A stretch of DNA of 41,438 bases from Methylococcaceae bacterium. Its GTDB lineage: Bacteria > Pseudomonadota > Gammaproteobacteria > Methylococcales > Methylococcaceae. The notes beneath the pieces are model-generated. The model had not been told where the DNA came from. It did no database searches and was given only the letters and a program-made list of their open reading frames with translations. The translations under genes and the position numbers were made by a program. The stretch spans positions 1-41,438 of the forward strand of contig SCQD01000323.1 of the NCBI GenBank assembly GCA_004299145.1, read 5' to 3'. Below, one piece after another: positions 24,908 through 33,973 of the stretch (positions are counted from its first letter, which is position 1; each line of letters opens with the position of its first letter).

Positions 24908-27900
24908 ATGAAAAATGAAGCGCGCGCTGACCCCATACGCTTGGGCCTGATGCCTCCCCTGACGGGGCTGGTGGCAATGTACGGCCCCGAGATCACCTGG
25001 GCGGCGCACATTGCTTGCGATGAAATCAATCAACGGGGCGGCCTGCTCGGCCGGCCGCTGGAGCTGATCGTCGAGGACGACGGCAGCCTGCCGGCAACGG
25101 CGGTGGCGGCGGCATTGCGCCTCACCGAAGAACACCGCTGCGTCGCCATCATCGGCAATCTGCTGTCCAATTCACGCATCGCGGTGGCGAATCGGGTGGC
25201 CGAACAGCAACGCATCCCCTACCTGAATTTTTCGTTTTACGAAGGCAGCATCGCAGGACGCTATTTTTTCCACTTCGCCGCGCTGCCCAATCAGCAGATC
25301 GACAAAATGATCCCGTGGATGGCGCAGAACTTCGGCCAGAAGATGTTTTTTGCCGGCAACAACTACGAATGGCCGCGCGGCTCCATCGATGCGGCCAAAC
25401 GCGCCTTGAAGCGCATCGAAGGCGCTTGCGTCGGCGAGGAATACCTGTCCATCGGCGTCGGCGGCGAAGAAATCGAGGCTTTGCTGGAACAGGTGGCCAA
25501 GTCCGGCGCCGACGTGTTCGTGCCTTATTTCGCCGGCGCCGACCAGATCGAACTGCTGACGCGCTTTACCGCCAGGGATTTGAAAAAGCACATGGCGGTC
25601 GTGATGGGACACTACGACGAAGTGATGGTGAGCCGGCTGCCGGCGACGGTGCGGGAAGGCTTTTATTCCAGCAACACCTATTTCATGTCGGTCGACACCC
25701 CGGAAAACCGGCGCTATCTCGAACGCCTGGCCGAACTGCCGGGCATAGCGGGCATCTGGCCGCGGGGCAACGGCGTGTTGACCAATTTCGGCGAAGGCAC
25801 TTATCTGTGCGTGCACGCTTTCGCCCAAGCCGTCACCGCCGCCGGCTCGACCGACGCCGAAGCGCTGGTGGAGGCCCTGGAACAGGTTTGCGTCACCGCT
25901 CCGCAAGGCCAGGTGAAGATGGACGTCGCCACCCACCATGCCGCCGTCAATACTTATCTGGCGCGCTGCAACGCGGACGGCACTTTCCGCATCGTCGAAT
26001 CTTTCGGCCATAACCGGCCACGCATTCCCGAGCGCTATCAGGAACAGGCGCAAGCCGCCAAACTGCACGAATCACCCGCTTCACCCCAAGCGGCGGCCCG
26101 TCTGGCGGCGGAAATGAGCGTCGCCAAACAAAAAATCGGCAATGCCCACCGGATTTTGTCGCTGGCCGACATGGCGATACTGGCGACCGACGCGCACGGC
26201 GTCATCACCGAGTCCAACCGCCAGGCCTGTTTGCTGTTCGGCTATACCAGCGAGGAAATGCCGGGCATGTCGGTGCATACGCTGTTGCCGCCGCATTTTC
26301 GGCAACGCCACGTTGAGCTGATACAGCACTTTATCGAAAGCGATGAAACCGAGCGGCGCATGGCGGCGCGCAGCGAAGTGACGGGTTATCGCAAAGACGG
26401 TACGTTTTTTCCGCTGGAAGCTTCCATCGCCAAATTTCGCGACGGCGACGACTGGCTGCTGGTGGTCACCATGCGCGACGTGACCGAGCGCAAGCGCGCC
26501 GAAGAAGACCTGTTGTGGCGCGCGACCCACGACGCCTTGACCGGACTGCCGAACCGCGCGCTGATCCGCGAACGGCTGGCCGGCGCCTTGCAGCGCTCGC
26601 GGCGGCAAAAACTGAGCGTGGCCTTGCTGTTCGTGGACCTGGACGGTTTCAAATTGATCAACGACACCTACGGCCACGACGCCGGCGACGCGGTGCTGAC
26701 AAGCGTGGCGCAACGGCTGCTGGAACAGGTAAGACCGGGGGATACCGTGGCGCGTCTGGCGGGCGACGAGTTCGTCGTGCTGTGCGAGCAGATCGAGCAA
26801 CCCGATGCCATCGTCACCCTGGCGCAGCGCATCAACGCCGTATTGCGCCAACCGCTGGTTTTCGAAGCCATCCCTTTGACGGTAACCGCCAGCATCGGCG
26901 TCGCCATCGGCCACGGCGCCACCCACTCGGTCGACGACCTGTTGCGCTCCGCCGATACCGCGATGTATGCGGTCAAGGAAAAAGGCCGCGACGGCTGGCA
27001 ATTTTTCAACGAAAGCCTGCAGGATCAAGCCAGACAGCGCCTGCTCATCATCCAGGGCTTGCGGCTGGCGATAGCCAACCAGGAGTTGTCGCCGCGTTTT
27101 CAGCCCATCGTTGGCGCCGACAGCGGCCGCATCGTCGGCGCCGAACTGCTGCTGCGCTGGCACCCGCCGGAAGGTGAAATTTCGCCCGCCGTGTTCATTC
27201 CCGTCGCGGAAATGACGGGAACCATCGTGCCCATCGGCCTGTGGGTATTTCGGGAGGCCTGCCGGGCGGAAGTCGACTGGCGGCAGCGCTGGGGCGATGC
27301 CGCGCCTTATGTGTCGGTGAATATTTCGGCGCGCCAGATCAGCGAAGATTCGTTATTGCGGGATATCACCGCCATTCTGCGGGAAACCGGCGCCATACCC
27401 GCGCGCATTTTGCTGGAAGTCACCGAAACCGCTTTGATGGCCGACATCGAAGCCAATCTGCGCGTGTTGAACCGGCTGGCCGAACTGGGCCTGCGCGTGG
27501 CGGTGGACGATTTCGGCACCGGTTATTCTTCGCTGGCGCAGCTGATCCGCTTGCCGGTCAACGTGCTGAAAATCGATAGGGCGTTCGTCGACGGCATAGA
27601 AAAACAAAAAGAATGCTGCACGGTGATCCGCGCCGTCATCGGCCTGGGCAAAGCGCTGAATTTGAAGCTGGTGGCCGAAGGCGTGGAAAACTCGGTGCAA
27701 CTGCAGGAATTGCGCAGCAACGGCTGCGACCTGATCCAAGGGTATTTCTTTTACCGGCCGCTGGATGAAACCACGTTTATCGAAACGGTCAATCGCGAGG
27801 CCGCCGGCACAGCAGAGCTGGAGGCAAACGAGTGGTATTTTTTGATCTACGTCAGCCAGGCGGTGCAACCGATGAGCGAAGCCGAGCTGGAAAAATTATT

Positions 27901-28261
27901 GCTGAGCGCCAGAGGCTGGAATCGCGCCAACGGCATTACCGGCTGCCTGATCTATCAGGACGGTTATTTCATGCAGATGCTGGAAGGCCGGCGCTTGGCG
28001 GTACTGGCGTTGATGCAGAGCATCGAACGGGACCCGCGTCACCAGGCGGTGCGCGTGGTCATGCAGGGAGAAACGGCGCACCGGATATTTTCCGAGTGGA
28101 GCATGGGATTCCGCGATATCGGAAAATGCCAGGGCGAATTGAATTTTGCACCGTGGCGCCGGCGCACCATCAATTTCCAGGAACTGGCCGAAGACGCCTA
28201 TACCTGCTACAGCTATATCACGGCGCTGGCCGGAGCGGGTGTATCCAACGGCGATGCCTGA
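24908..28261 (+). CDS. Cytoplasmic binding-protein/PAS/GGDEF/EAL/BLUF photoreceptor-type c-di-GMP enzyme
   Basis: A 1117-aa protein with five modules. (a) About 8-375: type-I periplasmic-binding fold (IRLGLMPPLTGLVAMYGPEI, DEINQRGGLLGRPLELIVED) related to UrtA/AmiC, but with no signal peptide or TM, so cytoplasmic like AmiC. (b) About 410-525: PAS. (c) About 535-695: GGDEF with variant AGDEF at 618-622. (d) About 705-955: EAL with Glu746 (ELL in place of EAL), VNISARQ, EVTETALM, VDDFGTGYSSL, LKIDRAF, AEGVEN and QGYFF all kept, so phosphodiesterase activity is likely. (e) About 974-1075: BLUF flavin domain with Tyr981, Asn1005, Gln1023, Trp1064 and Met1066, spaced exactly as AppA Tyr21, Asn45, Gln63, Trp104 and Met106. 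It probably binds FAD and couples blue light plus a small ligand to c-di-GMP turnover. Start ATG 24908 is preferred over an upstream TTG. Its stop overlaps the next start by 8 bp. Confidence 0.9.
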   Translation: MKNEARADPIRLGLMPPLTGLVAMYGPEITWAAHIACDEINQRGGLLGRPLELIVEDDGSLPATAVAAALRLTEEHRCVAIIGNLLSNSRIAVANRVAEQQRIPYLNFSFYEGSIAGRYFFHFAALPNQQIDKMIPWMAQNFGQKMFFAGNNYEWPRGSIDAAKRALKRIEGACVGEEYLSIGVGGEEIEALLEQVAKSGADVFVPYFAGADQIELLTRFTARDLKKHMAVVMGHYDEVMVSRLPATVREGFYSSNTYFMSVDTPENRRYLERLAELPGIAGIWPRGNGVLTNFGEGTYLCVHAFAQAVTAAGSTDAEALVEALEQVCVTAPQGQVKMDVATHHAAVNTYLARCNADGTFRIVESFGHNRPRIPERYQEQAQAAKLHESPASPQAAARLAAEMSVAKQKIGNAHRILSLADMAILATDAHGVITESNRQACLLFGYTSEEMPGMSVHTLLPPHFRQRHVELIQHFIESDETERRMAARSEVTGYRKDGTFFPLEASIAKFRDGDDWLLVVTMRDVTERKRAEEDLLWRATHDALTGLPNRALIRERLAGALQRSRRQKLSVALLFVDLDGFKLINDTYGHDAGDAVLTSVAQRLLEQVRPGDTVARLAGDEFVVLCEQIEQPDAIVTLAQRINAVLRQPLVFEAIPLTVTASIGVAIGHGATHSVDDLLRSADTAMYAVKEKGRDGWQFFNESLQDQARQRLLIIQGLRLAIANQELSPRFQPIVGADSGRIVGAELLLRWHPPEGEISPAVFIPVAEMTGTIVPIGLWVFREACRAEVDWRQRWGDAAPYVSVNISARQISEDSLLRDITAILRETGAIPARILLEVTETALMADIEANLRVLNRLAELGLRVAVDDFGTGYSSLAQLIRLPVNVLKIDRAFVDGIEKQKECCTVIRAVIGLGKALNLKLVAEGVENSVQLQELRSNGCDLIQGYFFYRPLDETTFIETVNREAAGTAELEANEWYFLIYVSQAVQPMSEAELEKLLLSARGWNRANGITGCLIYQDGYFMQMLEGRRLAVLALMQSIERDPRHQAVRVVMQGETAHRIFSEWSMGFRDIGKCQGELNFAPWRRRTINFQELAEDAYTCYSYITALAGAGVSNGDA

Positions 28262-30332
28262 CGTGAACCCCGCCACGCACGACAAACCCTTGATTTTGCT
28301 GGTGGACGACGTGCCCGCCAATCTGCACGTTTTGGCGGCGGCGCTGAAAGCCGGCTATCGCATCAAAACCGCCACCAGCGGCCCGGCGGCGCTGGAATTG
28401 CTGGAGCGGGACGACAAACCGCTGCTGGTCCTGCTGGACGTGATGATGCCCGGCATGAGCGGCATCGAAGTCTTGCGGCGCATGCGCCAAAAAGCGGAAA
28501 CCCGGGACATTCCGGTGATTTTCATCAGCGCCGACACCTCCGAACAAAGCCAGTTGGATGGCCTGGAACTGGGAGCCGACGACTACCTCACCAAACCGGT
28601 GGTGACCTCGGTGCTGCTGGTCCGGGTACGCAACATTCTGCAGCGCAAGCGCGCCGAAACCCAGCTGCGCCTGGCTGCCCACGTCTTCGAGCACAGCGGT
28701 GAAGCCATCATCGTCACCAACCACCATAACGACATCATCGAAGTCAATCCGGCGTTCACCCGGCTCACCGGTTACACCCTGGCCGACGTGCTGGGCAAAA
28801 ACCCGCGCATTTTATCCGCCGGTCATACCGATCCCGAGCTATACCGGGAAATGTGGGAGGCCATCCACCAGCGCGGTTTCTGGCAAGGAGAAATGTGGGA
28901 CCGCAACAAGGACGGCAACGTGTTCCCCAAGCTGCTCACCATCACGGTGGTGCGCAATGCCCGCCGGGAGATCGATTTTCACCTGGCCAGCTTCGCCGAC
29001 ATCAGCCAGCAAAAAGCCACCGAGGAACGCATCCGCCACGTGGCGCATCACGACCCGCTGACCGGCCTGCCCAATCGCCTGCACTTGCAGATTGCCCTGG
29101 AACAAAGCCTGGCCCTGGCCCGGCGGGAACGGCGGGAAGTGGCGCTGATGTTCATCGACCTGGACCGTTTCAAAATCATCAACGACACCCTGGGCCACAA
29201 CATCGGCGACGGTTTGCTGGTCCAGGTGGCGCAACGGCTGAAAGCCAGCGTGCGGGAAAGCGACCTGGTGGCGCGCCTGGGCGGCGACGAATTCGTGGTG
29301 GTGCTGAGCGGCGAGCCCATCGCCCATGCCGCCGTCAGCGTGGCGGAAAAAATTCTCGGCACGGTGTCCCAGCCCTACCAGGTGGAAAGCCACGCGCTGC
29401 ACACCACGCCCAGTATCGGCATCAGCCTGTATCCGCAAGACGGCGGCGGCATCGATGCCTTGATGAAAAGCGCCGACACCGCCATGTACCATGCCAAGGA
29501 AGCCGGACGCTGCCAGTTTCATTTTTACAAGGAAGCGATGAACCGGCACAATCAGGAGCGCCTGACGCTGGAAAATCACCTGCACCAGGCATTGGAGCTG
29601 GAAGAATTCCTCGTGTACTACCAGCCCCAGGCGGACGTGCAGAGCGGCCGCCTGGTCGGCGCCGAAGCGCTGATCCGCTGGCAACACCCCGAGCGCGGCT
29701 TGCTGACGCCCGACGCTTTTATTCCCACCGCCGAGGACAATGGCCTGATCATGCCGATCGGCGAATGGGTGCTGCGCCAAGTCTGCCGGCAAATCCACGC
29801 CTGGCGCGAAGCCGGTTTGCAGCCGCCGGTCATCGCCGTCAATCTGTCGGCGCGCCAGTTTCGCCAGGACAACCTGGTGGACTGCGTGCGCGGCATCCTG
29901 AGCGAAGCCGGCATTGCCCCGGCATCCATCGAATTGGAAATTACCGAAAGCGCCGCCATGGATCGCGCGGAAACGGCGACCGCCGTGTTTCATGCCTTGC
30001 ACGAACTGGGCGTCGGCATAGCCATCGACGATTTCGGCACGGGCTATTCCTCGCTCAGCTATCTCAAGCGTTTTCCCGTCGACAAACTGAAAATCGACCG
30101 CTCGTTCATCATGGACATTCCCGACGACCCCAACGACGCCGCCATCGCCCAAGCCATCATCCACATGGCGGCCGGGCTGGGTTTGCAGGTGGTGGCGGAA
30201 GGGGTGGAAACCGAAGCGCAAAGAGATTTTCTGCGCCAAAAAGGCTGTGATTTTCTGCAGGGATACTGGTTCGACAAACCCATGCCGGGGGAGGCATTTG
30301 CCGCCTTGCTGGGCCGGCTGCATGCGTCCTGA
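28254..30332 (+). CDS. Response regulator with PAS, GGDEF and EAL domains
   Basis: A 692-aa cytoplasmic c-di-GMP protein. The receiver (about 8-130) has LLVDDVPANLH, Asp62 in LLVLLDVMMPGMSG and KPVVTSVLL. A PAS domain (about 145-265) includes VNPAFTRLTGYTLADVLGKN. GGDEF is canonical (343-347, RLGGDEFVVVL), with DRFKIINDTLGHN before it. EAL has Glu471 in GAEALIRWQHPERG, with VNLSARQFRQ, EITESAAM, IDDFGTGYSSLSYLKRF, LKIDRSF, AEGVETEAQ and QGYWFDKPMPG. Both catalytic halves look active. The ATG lies inside the end of the BLUF gene (ATGCCTGA), so the two are translationally coupled. The kinase that phosphorylates it is not adjacent. Confidence 0.93.
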   Translation: MPDVNPATHDKPLILLVDDVPANLHVLAAALKAGYRIKTATSGPAALELLERDDKPLLVLLDVMMPGMSGIEVLRRMRQKAETRDIPVIFISADTSEQSQLDGLELGADDYLTKPVVTSVLLVRVRNILQRKRAETQLRLAAHVFEHSGEAIIVTNHHNDIIEVNPAFTRLTGYTLADVLGKNPRILSAGHTDPELYREMWEAIHQRGFWQGEMWDRNKDGNVFPKLLTITVVRNARREIDFHLASFADISQQKATEERIRHVAHHDPLTGLPNRLHLQIALEQSLALARRERREVALMFIDLDRFKIINDTLGHNIGDGLLVQVAQRLKASVRESDLVARLGGDEFVVVLSGEPIAHAAVSVAEKILGTVSQPYQVESHALHTTPSIGISLYPQDGGGIDALMKSADTAMYHAKEAGRCQFHFYKEAMNRHNQERLTLENHLHQALELEEFLVYYQPQADVQSGRLVGAEALIRWQHPERGLLTPDAFIPTAEDNGLIMPIGEWVLRQVCRQIHAWREAGLQPPVIAVNLSARQFRQDNLVDCVRGILSEAGIAPASIELEITESAAMDRAETATAVFHALHELGVGIAIDDFGTGYSSLSYLKRFPVDKLKIDRSFIMDIPDDPNDAAIAQAIIHMAAGLGLQVVAEGVETEAQRDFLRQKGCDFLQGYWFDKPMPGEAFAALLGRLHAS

Positions 30333-30493
30333 CGCCAAACCTACACGTGTGAGGGGAGAGACTCCAGCGCGTTCCCCGCGCCGAATGGCGCCCAACCCGC
30401 TCCCGGTGGACAAGGGAGTTTTCTTATTTCCACGTTCCCGGTACATCTTTATACTGAACCGTCTTCAACCATCGATAAGTCTGGGAGGTTTCC

Positions 30494-31033
30494 ATGTTGC
30501 GGCGCATTTGTCTGATTTTATGGCTCGTCCTCCCGTTGGGAGCATGGGCGCAATACCCCACCTACACGCTATTCAACGATACCAATGAAGCGCTCAATTT
30601 CGAGACCCTGGACCCGGGTCGCGGCACCTGGAAGAGCCAGACCACCAACCCACACGAGAAAAAATCGTTTTCCATGACCTCCGGCATACCTTCCGGGAAA
30701 ATCCGCATCGCCACCACCAGCCGCGGCTATGTGGAATACGATGTTTATGCCGGTGGGTCATACCGCCTGATCTGGGATGCGCAAAAAGGCATGTGGGATT
30801 TTCGCAGCATCAAGTCCGCCGCCCCGGCACGCGCTCCCGCCACTCGCGGCGGCACGGCGTCAAGCCCCGCCTTGCCTTATCGCCTCGGCGATTCGGTACT
30901 GGTATGGTGGAAAACCCAGTGGTACAGCGCCACCGTCATCCAGCTGGGAGGCAGCCAGGTGAAAATTCATTATGACGGCTACGACAACAGCTGGGACGAA
31001 TGGGTGACCGGCAATCGGATACGCTATCGCTGA
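30494..31033 (+). CDS. Secreted protein with C-terminal Tudor-knot/chromo-barrel-like domain
   Basis: A 179-aa protein. A signal peptide (ICLILWLVLPLGAWA, cleavage before QYPTY) is followed by a beta-rich domain of unknown type (about 20-105), a Ala/Pro/Arg/Thr linker and a C-terminal 50-residue module: YRLGDSVLVWWKTQWYSATV, then KIHYDGYDNSWDEWV and RIRYR. The order G-x-x-V-x-V-x-W, W-Y-x-A-x-V, HY-x-G-[WY] and WDEWV is that of Tudor-knot/MBT-like barrels, best known in eukaryotic chromatin proteins but also found in bacteria. GGGAGG precedes the ATG. Its function is unknown. Confidence 0.75.
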   Translation: MLRRICLILWLVLPLGAWAQYPTYTLFNDTNEALNFETLDPGRGTWKSQTTNPHEKKSFSMTSGIPSGKIRIATTSRGYVEYDVYAGGSYRLIWDAQKGMWDFRSIKSAAPARAPATRGGTASSPALPYRLGDSVLVWWKTQWYSATVIQLGGSQVKIHYDGYDNSWDEWVTGNRIRYR

Positions 31034-31082
31034 TCACGGAATACTCAGGCTTATAATCTTTAATTTAATCGGATACGCTGCC

Positions 31083-32483
31083 ATGGCAAACCTTACCTAC
31101 TACTCCCCCATCAACATGTTTCCCTTGACGTTGATGGCCGATATCAATGCCTTTTCGATAGCCCGAACCACGTTGCCGGCCACCTGGTCGGAAATACTGG
31201 ACGACGGCGCCACCAATCTCAGAGCGGCATTTTCATGGGAGATGGCAACCACCACGGTAACCGACGCCGCAACCGGCGCCACGTCGACCAGCAGCGCATC
31301 CACTTTTGTCGTGAATCCCGACGGCAGTTTCAGCGGCACGATCAACGCCGTCACTTATTACAATGGCGCCGACAAGCTTTACGCTTATACCGATCTGGCG
31401 CTGAACGCAACGGACCTCGCCCTGTGGATTGCCACTTCGGACGACAGAAACATGATGGGGACGATACTCACGGGCGATGACCGCGTATCCGGCTCGCCCT
31501 ATGCGGACGATATTTGGGGATACAAGGGCAACGATACCCTGGTTGGCGGCGGTGGCGCCGACACCCTGGAAGGCGACTTCGGCAACGACGTTTATTACGT
31601 CGACAGCGTCAGGGATAAAGTGGTTGAGGTCGACCCCAAAACCGACCCCGCCGTGGAAATGTGGTTCTTATTTACCAACCGTCCGGTGCATCAGGACTAT
31701 GCCGACGCCAAGGACTTGAAAAAAGACCCTTCGACCGGGTTTTTGCTCGAATCCGGCACCAATATTCCGCGCGACAACGGCTCGGGCGTCGATACGGTGG
31801 TTTCATCCGTCAACGGTTATGCGCTGTCACCCTGGGTGGAAAGGCTGACGCTGGGCGGCAAAGCCGCCATCAGCGGCACCGGCAACGCCCTCAACAACGT
31901 GCTGCTGGGCAATTCGGCCAATAATCTGCTGGTCGCCAAAGAAGGCAGCGATCTCGTCAGCGGCGGCAAGGGAGCGGACATCATCGACATCGGCGACGTC
32001 GGCAATGACGCCTATTACTCGACCGACCGCGTGTTCATAGGCGTTGGGCAGAGCACTGCGGCGCTGGGTAACCGCGACATCGTGCGAGGCTTTCAAGCGG
32101 CTGAAGACAAGCTGGACATGCCCAGCAATATCGTCGCCGGCAACGTCATTTCCGATAACGGCATCGACGATAAAGTTTCCGACAATACCGTCATTAGAAG
32201 CCACCACATCTCCGGCGGCGTCATTCAATTCGACGATACCGATACGTTTTCCACCGGACTGAAAATTATCGACGCCAATCTGGGTAGCGTGCTCAACTAC
32301 CTGTCCGCCAATATTACCGGCCATCAGGCCGTCGCTTTCCAGTTCGACGGCAAAACCGACGGCGCTTACGTATTCGTGGACAGCGGCACCGGCCTGATTG
32401 CCGATAATCTGGTATTGCTGCAGAATGTCAGCGCAACAGGACTATCCAGCTTTAATTCACCGCACGATATTTGGATTGTATAA
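31083..32483 (+). CDS. RTX-type calcium-binding secreted protein
   Basis: A 466-aa acidic protein without an N-terminal signal peptide. Two blocks of RTX-like nonapeptides are visible, GNDTLVGGGGADTLEGDFGN (about 149-172) and a degenerate one (about 266-305, including GSDLVSGGKGADIIDIGD). Such repeats bind Ca2+ outside the cell, and the proteins leave by type I secretion using a C-terminal signal; the last 40 residues (SGTGLIADNLVLL to DIWIV) fit that. No ABC exporter or membrane-fusion protein is adjacent. The first 130 residues match no domain I recognise. Possible roles are surface layer, adhesin or enzyme carrier. Confidence 0.8.
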   Translation: MANLTYYSPINMFPLTLMADINAFSIARTTLPATWSEILDDGATNLRAAFSWEMATTTVTDAATGATSTSSASTFVVNPDGSFSGTINAVTYYNGADKLYAYTDLALNATDLALWIATSDDRNMMGTILTGDDRVSGSPYADDIWGYKGNDTLVGGGGADTLEGDFGNDVYYVDSVRDKVVEVDPKTDPAVEMWFLFTNRPVHQDYADAKDLKKDPSTGFLLESGTNIPRDNGSGVDTVVSSVNGYALSPWVERLTLGGKAAISGTGNALNNVLLGNSANNLLVAKEGSDLVSGGKGADIIDIGDVGNDAYYSTDRVFIGVGQSTAALGNRDIVRGFQAAEDKLDMPSNIVAGNVISDNGIDDKVSDNTVIRSHHISGGVIQFDDTDTFSTGLKIIDANLGSVLNYLSANITGHQAVAFQFDGKTDGAYVFVDSGTGLIADNLVLLQNVSATGLSSFNSPHDIWIV

Positions 32484-32525
32484 AAACACATGCGGACCAT
32501 ATCCTAAAACCCAAGGGCGAAACTC

Positions 32526-33926
32526 ATGCAGAAGCTATTCCAAGCCAAGTCCATCGACGAAATGCTGGCCACGCAACACGACCTGAAGCGCACGCTGCGC
32601 GCCAAGGACCTGGTCTTTTTAGGCATAGGCGCCATCATCGGCGCCGGTATTTTCGTCATCACCGGCGTGGCGGCGGCTAAGTATGCGGGGCCGTCCATCA
32701 TGCTGTCATTTGTACTGGCTGGCTTTGCCTGTGGCCTGGCGGCGCTGTGCTACAGCGAATTGACCGCCATGATCCCGATTTCCGGCAGCGCTTACAGCTA
32801 CGCCTACGCCACCATGGGCGAAGTGATCGCCTGGATCATCGGCTGGGATCTGGTGCTCGAATACGCCATGGCCGCCAGCACGGTGGCGATAGGCTGGTCC
32901 GGCTATCTGGCCAGTCTGCTGGGCGGTCTGGGCATACGCCTGCCCAAGCTGCTGACCTCATCCATGTTCATGGGCGAGGGCGGCTTCATCAACCTGCCGG
33001 CGGTGCTGGTGGTCAGCGCGCTGACCTACTTGCTGATCACCGGCATCCGTGAGTCGGCCCGCGCCAACAACGTCATGGTGATCATCAAAATTTCCATGGT
33101 CGTGCTGTTCATCCTGGCCGGCATGGGCTCGATCCACCCCAGCAACTGGACGCCGTTCATGCCGTTCGGCTTTTCCGGCATGATGACCGGGGCGGGCGTG
33201 ATTTTCTTCGCTTACATCGGCTTCGACGCCGTCTCCACCGCCGCCCAGGAAGCCATCGATCCCGAAGTGAACCTGCCGCGGGGCATCATCATTTCCCTGG
33301 CGGTCTGCACCGTGCTGTACCTGCTGACCGCCGCCGTGCTGACCGGCATGATCTCCTACACCGAGCTGAACGTACCGGCGCCCATCGCCAAAGCGTTGCA
33401 CAGCATCGGCCAGGGCGATCTGGCTTTCATCATCGAGATAGGGGCTTTGGTCGGCATGACCTCGGTGATCCTGGTGCTGCTGCTGGGGCAAAGCCGGGTG
33501 TTTTACGCCATGGGCCGCGATGGCTTGCTGCCCCCCTGGGCGGCGGACATACATCCCGAATACAAAACGCCGCATACTTCCACCCTGGTGGTCGGCGTCG
33601 GCGTGGCGACGGTGGCGGCCCTGGTACCGCTCAACGTATTGAGCGAACTGGTCAGCCTGGGGACATTATTTTCATTCGGCGTCGTATGCGGCGGCGTGTT
33701 GCTGCTGCGCCGCAGCCGTCCCGAACTGCCGCGTCCGTTTCACTGTCCCGGCGTACCCTACGTGCCGATCGCCGGCATGCTGGCCTGTTTTTACCTGATG
33801 GTTAACCTGCCGTTCAGAACCTGGCTGCTGTTTATCGTATGGATGGGTATCGGCCTGACGATTTATTCCCGCTACGGCATGAAATACAGCGAGTTGCGTA
33901 AAACGGGAGACGGCACCACGTCATGA
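32526..33926 (+). CDS. APC-superfamily amino acid permease (YfnA/CAT-like)
   Basis: A 466-aa, about 12-TM inner-membrane transporter. The unwound TM1 motif GIGAIIGAGIFVITG, the conserved CYSELTAMIPISGSAYSYAY in TM3, FFAYIGFDAVSTAAQEAIDP and RVFYAMGRDGLLPPW are typical of cationic-amino-acid-type permeases. It imports amino acids with protons; the exact substrate is not readable. The C-terminus is short, as in bacterial YfnA. It is 42 nt after the RTX gene, with AAGG upstream of the ATG. Confidence 0.9.
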   Translation: MQKLFQAKSIDEMLATQHDLKRTLRAKDLVFLGIGAIIGAGIFVITGVAAAKYAGPSIMLSFVLAGFACGLAALCYSELTAMIPISGSAYSYAYATMGEVIAWIIGWDLVLEYAMAASTVAIGWSGYLASLLGGLGIRLPKLLTSSMFMGEGGFINLPAVLVVSALTYLLITGIRESARANNVMVIIKISMVVLFILAGMGSIHPSNWTPFMPFGFSGMMTGAGVIFFAYIGFDAVSTAAQEAIDPEVNLPRGIIISLAVCTVLYLLTAAVLTGMISYTELNVPAPIAKALHSIGQGDLAFIIEIGALVGMTSVILVLLLGQSRVFYAMGRDGLLPPWAADIHPEYKTPHTSTLVVGVGVATVAALVPLNVLSELVSLGTLFSFGVVCGGVLLLRRSRPELPRPFHCPGVPYVPIAGMLACFYLMVNLPFRTWLLFIVWMGIGLTIYSRYGMKYSELRKTGDGTTS

Positions 33927-33973
33927 ACACACCCAGTGAATTCAGTGCCAAGCCCACTATTCGGGTAGGCTGT

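Noticed and set aside
24676-25029. Minus-strand gene over the 36-bp repeats
   Set aside because: The frame exists only because 36 is a multiple of three; it runs into the start of the BLUF gene and has no family match.
28839-30446. Open frame of 535 codons antisense to the REC-GGDEF-EAL gene
   Set aside because: Low-complexity product typical of antisense of GC-rich coding DNA, with no start context; the sense gene has every catalytic motif.
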